The notes under the pieces: generated by a model
What the model saw: the letters and a program-made list of their open reading frames with translations, nothing else
Told to the model about the DNA's origin: nothing
The model's database searches: none
DNA from: Paraglaciecola arctica BSs20135
Lineage (GTDB): Bacteria; Pseudomonadota; Gammaproteobacteria; Enterobacterales; Alteromonadaceae
Direction: 5' to 3'
DNA length: 64,000 nucleotides
NCBI RefSeq assembly: GCF_000314995.1
Contig: NZ_BAEO01000024.1
Location: forward strand, 1-64,000
Translations under genes and position numbers: made by a program
In this document: one piece after another, positions 48,404-58,990 of the stretch
Layout: each line of letters opens with the position of its first letter
How positions within the stretch are numbered: the stretch's first letter is position 1

Positions 48404-48859
48404 ATGGCAGATAATGACGTTAAGATCATTAAATATACCATCACAAGATTACTTGCTGGGCGTGAGCACGGTAAACATAAATTACTCAAGAAGCTATTGC
48501 AACGGGACTTTGAGCGTCATCTTTACCTCTAATGGATAGATAAATTTAATCAGCATAATTTACAAAGTAATGAGAGGTTTGCTGAATCTTTGATCCGCGG
48601 TCGTGCTAATTAGGGCATAGGTGAATCAAGAATAGGCAATGAGTTAAAAGAACATCATATTTCTGCATAGATAGTGACCGCAGCAATAACTGAGCTTAAT
48701 CTTGATTGGTTCGAATTGGCTGTTAAAGTGTTTGAGAAAAAATATGCTAATAAGCCTGCTAAAGATTTTAAAGATCAACAAAAACAGCAGAGATTTTTAT
48801 ATTATCGTGGTTTTACTCATGAACAAATTCACTATGCAATTGAATCAACAAAAGATTAA
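48404..48859 (+). pseudogene. recX: recX with three in-frame stop codons
   Basis: From ATG 48404 one frame of 151 codons to TAA 48857-48859 reads as RecX over its whole length, for example DFERHLYL, RGRAN-x-GIGESRIGNELKE and QQRFLYYRGFTHEQIHYAIE near the end. It contains TAA at 48530, TAG at 48611 and TAG at 48668, but no frameshift. Each is one base change from a Gln codon. RecX regulates RecA. recA, normally just upstream, is not here; alaS follows as usual. A short product from a GTG after the last stop is possible but would lack most of RecX. Confidence 0.85.
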
Positions 48860-48987
48860 CAGACTTTAGTGTTAACGCTAGCCTTAACAAAAGACAACTA
48901 AACTGATATCTTTGGCGCCACAAGCCGTATTTATGCCGCTTAGGGCATATTTGAACCCCATTAATTATTAACACTTCAGGATTGTAA

Positions 48988-51585
48988 ATGAGTAAAACAA
49001 CCGCCGAGATCCGGTGCGCATTTTTAGATTTCTTTGCCGCTAGAGGACATCAAAAAGTATCCAGTTCATCTTTAGTTCCAGCAAATGATCCAACACTTTT
49101 GTTTACAAATGCTGGAATGAACCAATTTAAAGATGTGTTTTTAGGTACAGAGTCTCGTAGTTACGACAAAGCGACATCTTCGCAACGTTGTGTACGAGCA
49201 GGTGGTAAACATAATGATCTTGAAAATGTAGGTTATACAGCCCGGCACCATACTTTTTTCGAAATGTTAGGTAACTTCAGCTTTGGTGATTATTTTAAAA
49301 CCGAAGCAATTCAATATGCGTGGGATTTTTTAACCACAGAATTAGGCCTGCCGAAAGATAAATTATTGGTCACCATTTACCACGAAGACGACGAAGCTTT
49401 TGATATTTGGGCCAATAAGATAGGTCTGCCAGAAGATAGAATTATCCGTATTAGCACTTCAGACAATTTTTGGTCTATGGGCGATACTGGCCCTTGTGGA
49501 CCTTGTTCAGAAATTTTTTATGACCACGGTGAACATATTTGGGGTGGCCCGCCTGGCTCTCCGGAAGAAGACGGCGACAGATTTATTGAAATCTGGAATC
49601 TGGTGTTTATGCAGTTTAATCGTCAAAGTGATGGCACTATGCAGCCTTTACCTAAACCTTCTATCGATACGGGAATGGGCTTAGAGCGGATCTCAGCGAT
49701 TTTACAAAACGTACATAGCAACTACGAAATTGATATTTTTCAGAATTTAATCGAAGCAACTGCCACAGTGGTTGGCACAACCGATAAACAAGATAAGTCA
49801 TTACGTGTTATTGCTGACCATATCCGTTCATGTAGTTTCTTGATTTGTGACGGTATTATTCCCTCAAATGAAGGCCGCGGATATGTATTAAGACGTATTA
49901 TACGCAGAGCGGTAAGACATGGTAATAAACTCGGAGCCAGTGAGGTGTTTTTCTATCGTTTGGTGGAAGCATTAGTAACTCAAATGGGCGATGCCTATCC
50001 TGAATTAGCTGCCAACCGAGAACTTATTGAGAAAGTATTAAGAACTGAAGAAGAACAGTTCTCTCGTACCCTTGAGCGCGGCATGAGTATCCTTAATGAT
50101 GCTCTTAACGAATTAACATCCAATGTGGTGCCAGGTGAATTGGTCTTTAAACTATACGATACATATGGTTTCCCTGCAGACTTAACCAATGACGTTGCCC
50201 GTGAAAAAGAACTGAGTATTGACGAAGAAGGTTTCCAAGCTGCTATGGCGGCTCAGCGTAAACGTGCTCAACAAGCTAGTCAATTTGATACGGATTATAA
50301 TGAGCAACTAAAGTCTAATAGCACTTCTGAATTTACAGGTTATGATCAGGTTACTAATCAAGCAGAAATTGTTGAATTGTTTGCCAACGGCCAACAGGTA
50401 GAAAAATTAAGTGCGGGTGAAGAGGGCGTTATTGTGCTTGATAAAAGCCCTTTTTATGCTGAGTCAGGCGGACAAATTGGAGATACTGGCGTACTCAAAA
50501 CGACTAGCGGTAGTTTTGAAGTAAGAGATACGGTTAAGTTGGGTAATGCTATTGCTCATAAAGGAAAGGCTGACGCTGATTTTAAATTGGGTGACGTGGT
50601 GCAAGCTGAATTCGATGTTGCACGCCGTGAAGCTATAAAGTTGAACCACAGTGCCACGCATCTTATGCATGCAGCTTTGAAACAAGTATTGGGCGAGCAT
50701 GTTAACCAGAAAGGCTCGCTTGTATCTGCGGATCGCTTTCGTTTTGATTTTTCACATTTTGAAGCTGTCACTAATGTCGAGCTTCAAAGTGTTGAGACGC
50801 TAGTTAACCAGCAAATTCGTGCCAACCATAGTTTACAAACCAAGTTAATGAATTTGGATGAGGCTAAAGATGCAGGCGCAATGGCTTTATTTGGTGAAAA
50901 ATATGCAGAAGACGTGCGTGTTGTCACTATGGGAGACTTTTCTATGGAACTGTGTGGCGGAACACATGTCAATAGAACAGGTGATATTGGACTGTTTAAG
51001 ATTGTGTCAGAAAGTGGTATTGCTGCCGGTGTCAGAAGGATAGAAGCGGTCACTGGAGGTAAAGCCCTTGATGTAGTGCAAAGCCAAAGTCAACAACTGA
51101 GTCAAATGGCTAGCCTATTAAAAACTGATCCTCAAGGCTTATTTATCCGTATAGAACATGTATTAGAACAAAATAAAATAGTAGAAAAAGAATTAGAAAA
51201 GTTAAAACAACAACTCGCCAGTAATGCCACGACAGACGTATTGTCTGAGGTATATGAAATAAAAGGCGTCAAAGTACTGTCAACTGTATTACAAGGCATT
51301 GAAGCTAAAGCACTGAGAACTATGGTCGATGACTTTAAGAACCAGTTAGCTAGTGCGATCATTGTTTTAGGAATAGCTGAAGAAAATAAAGTCAGTTTGA
51401 TAGTGGGGGTGACCAAAGACTTAGTGTCTAAGGTTAAAGCAGGTGAGTTGGTTAACTTTGTTGCCCAGCAGGTTGGCGGTAAAGGAGGAGGACGTCCTGA
51501 TATGGCTCAGGCAGGTGGTTCTCAACCTCAAAACTTAGATTCAGCCATTGCTTCAGTGCAAGCTTGGCTAGAAGAAAAGTTGTAA
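48988..51585 (+). CDS. alaS: Alanyl-tRNA synthetase
   Basis: An 865-residue class II synthetase. Class II motif 1 region at the N-terminus ([27 protein letters not shown]), the editing domain Zn site HSATHLMH and [11 protein letters not shown], and a C-terminal C-Ala oligomerisation region ending [12 protein letters not shown]. Length matches the family (875 in E. coli). It also represses itself in E. coli. It sits in the recX-alaS-csrA order. Confidence 0.97.
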   Translation: MSKTTAEIRCAFLDFFAARGHQKVSSSSLVPANDPTLLFTNAGMNQFKDVFLGTESRSYDKATSSQRCVRAGGKHNDLENVGYTARHHTFFEMLGNFSFGDYFKTEAIQYAWDFLTTELGLPKDKLLVTIYHEDDEAFDIWANKIGLPEDRIIRISTSDNFWSMGDTGPCGPCSEIFYDHGEHIWGGPPGSPEEDGDRFIEIWNLVFMQFNRQSDGTMQPLPKPSIDTGMGLERISAILQNVHSNYEIDIFQNLIEATATVVGTTDKQDKSLRVIADHIRSCSFLICDGIIPSNEGRGYVLRRIIRRAVRHGNKLGASEVFFYRLVEALVTQMGDAYPELAANRELIEKVLRTEEEQFSRTLERGMSILNDALNELTSNVVPGELVFKLYDTYGFPADLTNDVAREKELSIDEEGFQAAMAAQRKRAQQASQFDTDYNEQLKSNSTSEFTGYDQVTNQAEIVELFANGQQVEKLSAGEEGVIVLDKSPFYAESGGQIGDTGVLKTTSGSFEVRDTVKLGNAIAHKGKADADFKLGDVVQAEFDVARREAIKLNHSATHLMHAALKQVLGEHVNQKGSLVSADRFRFDFSHFEAVTNVELQSVETLVNQQIRANHSLQTKLMNLDEAKDAGAMALFGEKYAEDVRVVTMGDFSMELCGGTHVNRTGDIGLFKIVSESGIAAGVRRIEAVTGGKALDVVQSQSQQLSQMASLLKTDPQGLFIRIEHVLEQNKIVEKELEKLKQQLASNATTDVLSEVYEIKGVKVLSTVLQGIEAKALRTMVDDFKNQLASAIIVLGIAEENKVSLIVGVTKDLVSKVKAGELVNFVAQQVGGKGGGRPDMAQAGGSQPQNLDSAIASVQAWLEEKL

Positions 51586-51741
51586 AAGTATAAAGGTAGT
51601 AAAACAAGAATTTTTCGGTTGTTTTTTGTGGTGACAACAAAAATAGGGAAAAACCGATAGGGTAAATTTTCTGGCTTAGCTGGTAATTTACACTAACTTT
51701 AACGAAGGGATCGTGTTTTTAACGGAAATAGGAGCAATAGA

Positions 51742-51957
51742 ATGCTAATTTTAACTCGTCGTGTTGGAGAAACCCTAATGGTTGGTGATGACGTCACCGT
51801 GACAGTATTAGGGGTAAAAGGGAATCAGGTAAGAATTGGTGTGAATGCGCCTAAGGAAATATCTGTGCATCGTGAAGAAATTTATATGCGCATCCAAGCT
51901 GAAAAGAACGTGCAACTTGCCGCCCATGAACAGGAAGCAAGTCCAGACGAAAACTAA
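51742..51957 (+). CDS. csrA: CsrA, RNA-binding post-transcriptional regulator
   Basis: A 71-residue CsrA starting [20 protein letters not shown] with Arg44 ([11 protein letters not shown]) for RNA contact. It binds GGA motifs in mRNA leaders and in relatives controls carbon storage and motility. GGAG is 7 bases before its own ATG, so self-repression is plausible. A terminator follows immediately. Confidence 0.97.
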   Translation: MLILTRRVGETLMVGDDVTVTVLGVKGNQVRIGVNAPKEISVHREEIYMRIQAEKNVQLAAHEQEASPDEN

Positions 51958-51971
51958 TAGCAATTGGACTT

Positions 51972-52000
51972 AAAAAAAAGCTGGGTAACCAGCTTTTTTT
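51972..52000 (+). terminator. Terminator after csrA
   Basis: Stem AAAAAAAGCTGG / CCAGCTTTTTTT with loop GTAA, 14 bases after the csrA stop. Confidence 0.9.
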
Positions 52001-52253
52001 ATGGATGATGAATTTATATTTTCTTTCAAATCTGACAAAAAATAAGCACTTAGCCAATAATCGTTTAAAATCCCAGCAAGCCGTCATTAACTTCATAAAA
52101 AGTGTTTGACTTACTCATGTGGATCGGTAAACTTCGGCTCCTCATTTAGGAGACGTTAACCCTAAGTCAGGGTGACTAAAGCGAAGTGCTTAGAAATATA
52201 ATCTAAGTAAATTAGCCAGAAAAATCTGAAGATGAGTGTAAGATCTAAGTTCC

Positions 52254-52345
<92 letters not shown>

Positions 52346-52370
52346 AGGTTTTGATGTGAAAGTTTTCAAT

Positions 52371-52447
52371 GCGCGTGTAGCTCAGCTGGATAGAGTACCT
52401 GGCTACGAACCAGGTGGTCGGAGGTTCGAATCCTTCCACGCGCACCA
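52371..52447 (+). tRNA. tRNA-Arg (anticodon ACG), copy 1
   Basis: 77 bases with acceptor stem GCGCGTG / CACGCGC, anticodon stem CCTGG / CCAGG with loop CTACGAA, T arm GGTTCGAATCC and encoded CCA. The wobble A should be edited to inosine by TadA. Confidence 0.96.
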
Positions 52448-52511
52448 TATTTCAAAGATTTTTTAGAAGATAGTTAAATGTTAGTTATACTTCTAAAGCA
52501 AACCGGTTTAA

Positions 52512-52588
52512 GCGCGTGTAGCTCAGCTGGATAGAGTACCTGGCTACGAACCAGGTGGTCGGAGGTTCGAATCCTTCCACGCGCACCA
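52512..52588 (+). tRNA. tRNA-Arg (anticodon ACG), copy 2
   Basis: Base-for-base identical to the copy at 52371-52447, 64 bases downstream. A tandem duplication, like the argVYZQ repeats after serV in E. coli. Confidence 0.96.
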
Positions 52589-52594
52589 AATAAT

Positions 52595-52625
52595 AAAGCC
52601 CATAAAATTTTATGGGCTTTTTTAT
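52595..52625 (+). terminator. Terminator after the tRNA cluster
   Basis: Perfect palindrome AAAGCCCATAAAA / TTTTATGGGCTTT followed by TTTTATT, 7 bases after the second tRNA-Arg. Confidence 0.9.
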
Positions 52626-52704
52626 TGTCTCGAAATTCTAAATCCTTTTTGATAAATCAAATTAACGGTTAGCCAATTGAATTGGACTCTCTTTGGAGTG
52701 TTTT

Positions 52705-52727
52705 ATGATACTTCATGTAAGTATCAT
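52705..52727 (+). promoter_or_regulatory. Inverted repeat upstream of oadGAB, possible operator
   Basis: ATGATACTT-CATGT-AAGTATCAT: perfect 9-base arms with a 5-base spacer, 152 bases before oadG and with no T run. The symmetry suits a dimeric repressor or activator, but the protein is unknown. Apart from this and the tRNA terminator I see nothing else in the 291 bases between the tRNA and oadG. Confidence 0.5.
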
Positions 52728-52879
52728 GTTAATGGTTTACTTGAAGTGGGTAAATATTCACAATATCCGAATATTTTATTATTCTTTATGCACTTTTCCT
52801 CTTGGCCTTTTGTTGTGTTTTCTTAGGCTGCATGGTACTTATCACCTACTAAATTGTTTAATATTGAGATCACGTTTGT

Positions 52880-53146
52880 ATGCAGCCTGAAGTCGCAAAT
52901 GCTCTTGTCGAAGCCGCTAATTTATTAGTTGTTGGAATGGTAGTGGTATTTCTGTTTTTATCGATGTTAATTGGTGCAGTTACTTTGATTGCTTGGATTA
53001 ATAAACTTATTCCCGATGAGTCGCTAAACACTATAGAAAACCACTCAAAATTTACTAATAACACTTTGCCTAATAACCAAGGCGTTTCTCCAAAGATTGT
53101 GGCTGTGATTAGCTCAGCTATCGTTCAGCACAGACAGCCACACTAG
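52880..53146 (+). CDS. oadG: OadG, gamma subunit of the oxaloacetate decarboxylase Na+ pump
   Basis: An 88-residue protein with one N-terminal membrane segment (LLVVGMVVVFLFLSMLIGAV) and a hydrophilic C-terminal tail that ends near HRQPH, where the Zn-binding His residues of OadG lie. It joins OadA to the membrane subunit OadB. oadA follows after 25 bases. Confidence 0.88.
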   Translation: MQPEVANALVEAANLLVVGMVVVFLFLSMLIGAVTLIAWINKLIPDESLNTIENHSKFTNNTLPNNQGVSPKIVAVISSAIVQHRQPH

Positions 53147-53171
53147 TTTAAAATTTTAAGGAAGTATCCTC

Positions 53172-54962
53172 ATGCGTAAACCACTAGCGATTACAGATGT
53201 TGTATTGCGTGACGCTCACCAATCATTGTTTGCAACCAGAATGCGTCTCAAAGACATGTTACCGATAGCAAGTAAATTAGACGATATTGGCTATTGGTCT
53301 CTAGAAACATGGGGTGGCGCGACTTTTGATGCTTGCATTCGTTACTTAGGAGAAGACCCATGGGATCGCATTCGTCAACTTAAAAAGGCGATGCCTAAAA
53401 CTAAGCAGCAAATGTTGTTACGTGGCCAGAATCTTTTAGGATATCGTCATTACGCCGATGATGTAGTAGAAAAATTTGTAGAGCGAGCACATACAAATGG
53501 TGTTGATGTGTTCCGTATATTTGATGCGATGAACGATATTCGTAACCTTCAAACTGCAGTTAAAGCAGCTATTAAACAAGGTGCACATGCTCAAGGAACC
53601 ATGTCTTACACAGTGTCACCTGTGCATTCCTTGCAAACTTGGTTGGATATGGCCAACAAATTACAAGACATGGGTGTGCATTCAATTTGTATAAAAGACA
53701 TGGCAGGTTTGTTAAAACCATACGAATGTGAAGAACTGGTGACTAGATTAAAAGAATCCATCGAAGTACCTATTGCTTTGCATTGTCATGCAACGACCGG
53801 CTTGAGCGCCGCTACCTATCAAAAAGCGATTGATGCAGGTATCGATATTTTAGACACCTCTATTTCATCGATGAGTATGACCTATGGTCATACAGCGACT
53901 GAAACTATAGTATCTATAGTTGAAGGTACTGAGCGTGATACTGGTTTGGCTTTGCCAGCCTTTACTGAAATTGCTAGTTATTTCCGTGATGTACGTAAAA
54001 AGTATGCAGAGTTCGAAGGTAGCCTCAAAGGTGTTGATGCACGTATTTTGATAGCACAAGTTCCTGGTGGCATGTTAACCAACATGGAAAGTCAGCTGAA
54101 AGAGCAGGGTGCTGAAGATAAAATGGATGAAGTGCTTTTAGAAATTCCGAGAGTAAGAGAAGATCTTGGTTTTATTCCGCTAGTTACACCGACCTCGCAG
54201 ATAGTTGGCACTCAATCTGTTATCAATGTAATAACAGGTGAACGTTACAAAAGCATCAGTAAAGAAACTGCCGGTGTACTCAAAGGCGAATATGGGGCCA
54301 CTTCTGCACCTGTGAACAAAGAATTACAACTGCGAGTATTAGATGGTAAAGAAGCCATTACATGTCGCCCAGCAGACCTTATTGAAGACGAGTTAGCGGC
54401 GCTTACCTCCGAACTTACAGATATTGTCAAAAAAGAATCTATCCAAACAGCAGATGATTTGGTGGATGACGTGTTGACCTATGCATTGTTCCCACAAATC
54501 GGCTTAAAGTTTATTAAAAATAGAAATAACCCTGATGCGTTCGAGCCAGCGCCGAGTCAAACACCACAAGTTGCTGCTAGCAATGTTGTTGCGACTGAGG
54601 CTACAAGCTCTGGTGCTGCGATGTATTCAGTGCGTGTAGACGGTCAAGTGTTTGAGGTTGAAGTGGCGAAAAGTGGTGAGTTAACCAATGTGCAAGTAGC
54701 TTCTAGTTCCGGGCCTGTAGCACAAGGGGCTAGTTCTTCTTCAGCAACAGGACAAACATTAAATTCACCTTTGGCAGGGAATATTTTTAAAGTGCTGGTC
54801 AAAGAAGGTGATGTAGTTAATACAGGTGATGTTGTCATCATTATGGAAGCTATGAAAATGGAAACTGAAATTCGTGCCTCCGTTTCGGGTGCTGTATCCA
54901 ATATTTCAACTAAAGAAGGTGATGCCGTGCAAACGGGACAACCTTTATTAGTTATAGGATAA
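53172..54962 (+). CDS. oadA: OadA, biotin-containing alpha subunit of oxaloacetate decarboxylase
   Basis: A 596-residue carboxyltransferase. The pyruvate carboxylase-like TIM barrel starts [17 protein letters not shown] with metal-binding His residues in HCHATTG. A Ser/Ala-rich linker leads to a biotin-carrier domain with EAMKMETE and biotinylated Lys562. It moves CO2 from oxaloacetate to biotin; OadB then decarboxylates it and pumps Na+. Confidence 0.96.
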   Translation: MRKPLAITDVVLRDAHQSLFATRMRLKDMLPIASKLDDIGYWSLETWGGATFDACIRYLGEDPWDRIRQLKKAMPKTKQQMLLRGQNLLGYRHYADDVVEKFVERAHTNGVDVFRIFDAMNDIRNLQTAVKAAIKQGAHAQGTMSYTVSPVHSLQTWLDMANKLQDMGVHSICIKDMAGLLKPYECEELVTRLKESIEVPIALHCHATTGLSAATYQKAIDAGIDILDTSISSMSMTYGHTATETIVSIVEGTERDTGLALPAFTEIASYFRDVRKKYAEFEGSLKGVDARILIAQVPGGMLTNMESQLKEQGAEDKMDEVLLEIPRVREDLGFIPLVTPTSQIVGTQSVINVITGERYKSISKETAGVLKGEYGATSAPVNKELQLRVLDGKEAITCRPADLIEDELAALTSELTDIVKKESIQTADDLVDDVLTYALFPQIGLKFIKNRNNPDAFEPAPSQTPQVAASNVVATEATSSGAAMYSVRVDGQVFEVEVAKSGELTNVQVASSSGPVAQGASSSSATGQTLNSPLAGNIFKVLVKEGDVVNTGDVVIIMEAMKMETEIRASVSGAVSNISTKEGDAVQTGQPLLVIG

Positions 54963-54971
54963 GGAACACAA

Positions 54972-56102
54972 ATGGAAAAGCTCGAATTATTATGGCAAAG
55001 CACCTCATTGGCTCATTTTGAGTTAGGTCAGGTGATCATGATGAGCGTTGGTGCATTATTACTTTATTTAGCTATTGTTAAAAAGTTTGAACCTTTGCTA
55101 CTGTTACCTATTGGTTTTGGTGCTGTATTAACCAACATTCCGTTGGCCGGTTTTAGTGATCCTGGTGGATTGCTTTACCTTGTTTATCATGTTGGTATCG
55201 ATACTGGGGTCTTCCCATTGCTGATTTTTATGGGCGTTGGAGCAATGACGGACTTTAGCGCATTGATTGCCAACCCTAGAATGTTGCTACTTGGCGCTGC
55301 AGCCCAATTTGGTATCTTCGGTACACTATTTGGTGCGATAGCCTTGAACATGGTTCCAGGCTTTGAATTTTCACTACAAGATGCCGCAGCCATCGCCATT
55401 ATCGGTGGTGCTGATGGACCTACTGCTATATTTTTAGCCTCAAAACTAGCGCCTGATCTTCTCGGTGCTATTGCGGTAGCCGCTTATTCCTACATGGCGT
55501 TAGTGCCTCTTATTCAACCACCTATCATGCGTTTATTAACTAGCGAAGATGAAAGAAAAATAGAAATGCCACAGCTTAGGACTGTGTCTAAGCGTGAGAA
55601 AATTGTATTTCCTCTAGCGGTACTATTGCTTTGTATTTTGTTTTTACCTACAGCTACTCCTTTAGTTGGAATGTTTTGTTTGGGTAACTTAATGAAAGAG
55701 TCAGGTGTAGTAGATAGGCTCAGTAATAGTGCACAAAACGAATTAATTAATGTTGTAACTATCTTTTTGGGCTTAGCGGTTGGCTCGAAATTATCAGCCG
55801 ATAAGTTTTTAACAGTAGAAACGTTAGGTATCTTGGCGCTAGGTGCTATCGCGTTCTCTATAGGTACATCAGCAGGCATATTAATGGCAAAAGCAATGAG
55901 TAAGCTTAGTAGCCAAAAGATCAACCCATTGATTGGGGCTGCGGGTGTATCTGCGGTGCCTATGGCTGCAAGGGTGGTTAACAAAGTTGGACTAGAGGCA
56001 AACCATCATAACTTCTTGTTGATGCATGCTATGGGGCCTAATGTAGCTGGAGTCTTAGGCTCAGCAGTCGCCGCTGGAATTTTGTTAGCTTTGGTAGGGT
56101 AA
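54972..56102 (+). CDS. oadB: OadB, Na+-pumping beta subunit
   Basis: A 376-residue polytopic membrane protein. Characteristic helices include [22 protein letters not shown] with the Asp used for Na+ transport. It couples decarboxylation of carboxybiotin to Na+ export. Nine bases after oadA; no terminator seen after it. Confidence 0.96.
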   Translation: MEKLELLWQSTSLAHFELGQVIMMSVGALLLYLAIVKKFEPLLLLPIGFGAVLTNIPLAGFSDPGGLLYLVYHVGIDTGVFPLLIFMGVGAMTDFSALIANPRMLLLGAAAQFGIFGTLFGAIALNMVPGFEFSLQDAAAIAIIGGADGPTAIFLASKLAPDLLGAIAVAAYSYMALVPLIQPPIMRLLTSEDERKIEMPQLRTVSKREKIVFPLAVLLLCILFLPTATPLVGMFCLGNLMKESGVVDRLSNSAQNELINVVTIFLGLAVGSKLSADKFLTVETLGILALGAIAFSIGTSAGILMAKAMSKLSSQKINPLIGAAGVSAVPMAARVVNKVGLEANHHNFLLMHAMGPNVAGVLGSAVAAGILLALVG

Positions 56103-56111
56103 AATAACTAA

Positions 56112-56246
56112 ATTGATTTCGGACTGAGGAATGTCGAAGAATTAAATATTAATTTATATTTCAAAGAGACAATCGATATCAATGGCATTTATCAGGTATT
56201 TGATGGGCCACAAATAGCGGTGCTGACAGGCACTGCTTATTCCTAA
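56112..56246 (+). pseudogene. Possible C-terminal remnant of an unidentified gene
   Basis: A 44-codon open stretch without a start codon ends at TAA 56244-56246 and reads naturally near its end (INGIYQVFDGPQIAVLTGTAYS). It follows the oadB stop by 9 bases. I do not recognise a family, and a chance frame is possible. It fills most of the 214-base gap between the convergent oadB and sapF; the rest shows nothing. Confidence 0.25.
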
Positions 56247-56316
56247 CAAAGGTTACTAAATATGGTGCTAATTTTACTCATTCGATTTAGTGCCATTCCC
56301 TATGTGCCACCCAGTG

Positions 56317-57102
56317 TTAATTATTCTGTCTATTAACCAATGCTTGATGAGAATCTACTAACTTTTTAGTGTATTCATCTTTAGGCCAATTGAATATCAC
56401 ATCTGTTTTTCCCGACTCGATTACTTTTCCATCTTTCATGATGATCACTTTGTCAGAGATATGCCTGACAATACCTAAATTTTGGGAAATAAAAATAAAC
56501 CCTAATCCCAAATCACGCTGTAATTTCATTAGCAGATTAACTGCCTGAGAACGTACCGATGGATCTAATGCAGCAAAGGGTTCATCTGCAACTATCACCT
56601 TGGGATTAAGTATCAGAGCGCGGGCTAAGGCTATTCTTTGACGCTGTCCATCCGACAGCATATGCCGATAAAAAAAACGGTGCTCTGTCATTAGCCCAAC
56701 TTGTCTTAAGGTGTGTTCTATAAGGGATATACGTTCTTGAGCATTAAGTTTAGTGTTGAGGCGCAACGGTTCTTCCAGAATAGTGCCTAAGGTCAATCCC
56801 GGGTTTAGAGACTCATTAGTATTTTGAAAAATCATTCTGATATCGAGGCATCTGACATTAATATTCGATTTATTTAGCTCCACTCCATTCATAAAAATCT
56901 TGCCACTTTTGGGTGTTTCTAAACCCACAAGTAGTTTGGCCAATAAGGACTTACCCGAGCCGTTGTTGCCAACAATAGCCAAGGTTTCACCTGCTTTAAA
57001 ATTAAAGCTTACAGGCCCTAAATCAAAAGTTATCTTCTTTTTTGACCACATGCTTTTTATGGTATTTTGAAAAGTTAAGTCTTCAACTTCGATAAGATCC
57101 AT
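56317..57102 (-). CDS. sapF: SapF, ABC transporter ATPase
   Basis: A 261-residue ATPase. Walker A GNNGSGKS is at 45-52, signature LSDGQ (one change from LSGGQ), Walker B VIVADEPFA. The ATG at 57102 overlaps the sapD stop (TAATG) and is preferred to an ATG five codons upstream. With SapD it powers SapBC. Linked to antimicrobial-peptide resistance and, in E. coli, to putrescine export. Confidence 0.92.
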   Translation of the reverse strand: MDLIEVEDLTFQNTIKSMWSKKKITFDLGPVSFNFKAGETLAIVGNNGSGKSLLAKLLVGLETPKSGKIFMNGVELNKSNINVRCLDIRMIFQNTNESLNPGLTLGTILEEPLRLNTKLNAQERISLIEHTLRQVGLMTEHRFFYRHMLSDGQRQRIALARALILNPKVIVADEPFAALDPSVRSQAVNLLMKLQRDLGLGFIFISQNLGIVRHISDKVIIMKDGKVIESGKTDVIFNWPKDEYTKKLVDSHQALVNRQNN

Positions 57103-58097
57103 TATTTGGCTTTCCAATGCAGCGGAAAATGACAGCTATAAAAATGTGTATGAACCCGTCTAATTTGAGGTATTGCCACGCACTCTCTGCGAGCTCGTGG
57201 GCACCTTGGGCCTAATCTACAGCCAATTGGTAAGTGATACAGAGTCGGGATAGTGCCATCAAGTGAGGTGAGTGGGGACTTTGGTGGTAAGTCTTTGCGA
57301 AAGCTTGGGGCACTATCTAGCAGAGCTTGAGTATAGGGGTGGAAGGCGCGTTTTCTTAGTTGCTGTAACTCACCACTTTCAACTGTTTGTCCACAATACA
57401 AAACTGTCATATAACTAGCCATATTCGAGATAGCTAACAAATCGTGACTGACGAATAAAATACTCATATTTCTTACTTGGTTAACCCTACTAAGTAATTT
57501 TAATATTTGTGTTTTTGCGATTACTTCCATGCCTCTAGTGGGATCATCGGCAATAATTAACTTAGGTTCAGAAGCAAGAGCCATGGCAATCATAAACTTC
57601 TGCACTACATCGTTGCTAATTTGGTGAGGATAACTATTGAGGCATATTTGATGATTTTTAATACCCACTTTATGCAACAGTTTTATCGCTAACCCTTGTT
57701 TTTCAGCATTGCGTTGCCAAAACCAGGTTTTAGTTAACTTGTCAGTAGGAAGCATTTCTTTTAGTTGCTGGCCTAAGGTTAATAGCGGATCAAGTGAATT
57801 AATTGGGTTTTGGAAAATCACCGAAATATCTTTACGAATGATCTTTCGTCTTGCTTTGACCGACATGGTCAATAAGTTTTGTCCTTTCCAGGTCATACGG
57901 TCGGCAGTAATTCGCCAGCGCACAGGCAGCGCCCCAACAATGGCTTTAACTATCAAACTTTTGCCTGAGCCGGATTCACCCACCAAGGCATGAATTTGAC
58001 CTTCATGGATCACCATGTTGATTTTATCTAGCGCCTTTACCCAGCCGCCAGATATATCAATTTCCAACGTGAGGTTTTTGATATCAAGTAGGACCAT
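57102..58097 (-). CDS. sapD: SapD, ABC transporter ATPase
   Basis: A 331-residue OppD-type ATPase with Walker A GESGSGKS and a C-terminal oligopeptide-transporter extension (GCRLGPRCPRARREC) whose Cys residues may bind an iron-sulfur cluster. The signature is degenerate (HQISNDVVQ) and the Walker B ends ADDPT, with Asp where Glu is usual. It overlaps sapC and sapF by one base (TAATG). Confidence 0.92.
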   Translation of the reverse strand: MVLLDIKNLTLEIDISGGWVKALDKINMVIHEGQIHALVGESGSGKSLIVKAIVGALPVRWRITADRMTWKGQNLLTMSVKARRKIIRKDISVIFQNPINSLDPLLTLGQQLKEMLPTDKLTKTWFWQRNAEKQGLAIKLLHKVGIKNHQICLNSYPHQISNDVVQKFMIAMALASEPKLIIADDPTRGMEVIAKTQILKLLSRVNQVRNMSILFVSHDLLAISNMASYMTVLYCGQTVESGELQQLRKRAFHPYTQALLDSAPSFRKDLPPKSPLTSLDGTIPTLYHLPIGCRLGPRCPRARRECVAIPQIRRVHTHFYSCHFPLHWKAK

Positions 58098-58990
58098 TAG
58101 TGTAATAACCTATTTCTAAGGGCTGATCGCAGACCGTCACCAACTAAATTAATGGAAATTATCATGACAAACAAGGCACCACCGGGCACGGCAATAGTCC
58201 AAGGTGCAATGTAAGCGACTTCAATACCTTCCAAGAGCATTGCCCCTAATTCAGACGACGGGGCTTGAGCGCCTAGTTTGAGAAATCCTAATGCACTGAT
58301 ATCTAAGATCGAAACGGATAGTGCTAGGGTCGCCTGTACCACTAACATTTCACCCATATTCGGTAATATGGAATGGATAAATATATGCCTTTTGCTGGCT
58401 CCGTCGAGTTTGGCAGCCATAATGTATTCTTTCGATAGTTCACGTCTTATAAAGTCGCGAGTTTGGTGCACAAATTGCGGTATTAACGACAGGGCGATGG
58501 CCCACATGCTATTAACTAATCCCGGACCTAAAATAGCAATAATAATGATGGCGATAAGTAGTGTTGGAATGGCTTGAATGGAGTCTAAAGTATGGTTAAT
58601 AAAACTTGAGCGGAATCCTTTGCTCATCCCTGCTAGAGCGCCTAATCCAACTCCCAGCAACATTGCTACTATAACCAGCAATATACTAATACCAAAGGTC
58701 ATTCTGCAGCCATATATAATCCGAGATAATAAATCACGGCCTAAGGCGTCTGTTCCAAATAAGTGGCTAATGCCACCGTTGGGATACCAAGAGGGGGGGA
58801 TCAGTAAATCACCTATTTGTTGCATATTTGGATCAAAGGGCGCTAATAAAGGACAGAAAATGGTGATTATTAGAAAAAACGTAAAACAAAAAAAGCCAGC
58901 GACAGCGATATGATTTTTTTTGAATTCCATCCAAGTGTACTGCAGCGGAGAGGGATGGTGTTCTTCTTGATATAAGCTAGGTTGTGGCAC
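58097..58990 (-). CDS. sapC: SapC, ABC transporter permease
   Basis: A 297-residue permease starting at GTG 58990 (MPQPSLYQEEHH, like E. coli SapC) with GAAGGG upstream; it overlaps the end of sapB by 14 bases. It has about six membrane segments and an EAA-type loop (MAAKLDGASKRHIFIHSILP). Confidence 0.9.
   Translation of the reverse strand: MPQPSLYQEEHHPSPLQYTWMEFKKNHIAVAGFFCFTFFLIITIFCPLLAPFDPNMQQIGDLLIPPSWYPNGGISHLFGTDALGRDLLSRIIYGCRMTFGISILLVIVAMLLGVGLGALAGMSKGFRSSFINHTLDSIQAIPTLLIAIIIIAILGPGLVNSMWAIALSLIPQFVHQTRDFIRRELSKEYIMAAKLDGASKRHIFIHSILPNMGEMLVVQATLALSVSILDISALGFLKLGAQAPSSELGAMLLEGIEVAYIAPWTIAVPGGALFVMIISINLVGDGLRSALRNRLLH

Noticed and set aside
43866-48670. Stop-codon reassignment (TAG as Gln) to explain metH and recX
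   Set aside because: fliE, fliP, fliQ and cheA all end correctly at TAG, and recX also has an internal TAA.
51615-51657. Hairpin TCGGTT...AACCGA between alaS and csrA as a terminator or riboswitch
   Set aside because: The stem is interrupted, the loop is long and no T run follows.
52371-52588. Repeated tRNA-Arg as a phage attachment site
   Set aside because: The two copies are complete tRNA genes 64 bases apart with no integrase or foreign genes between them.
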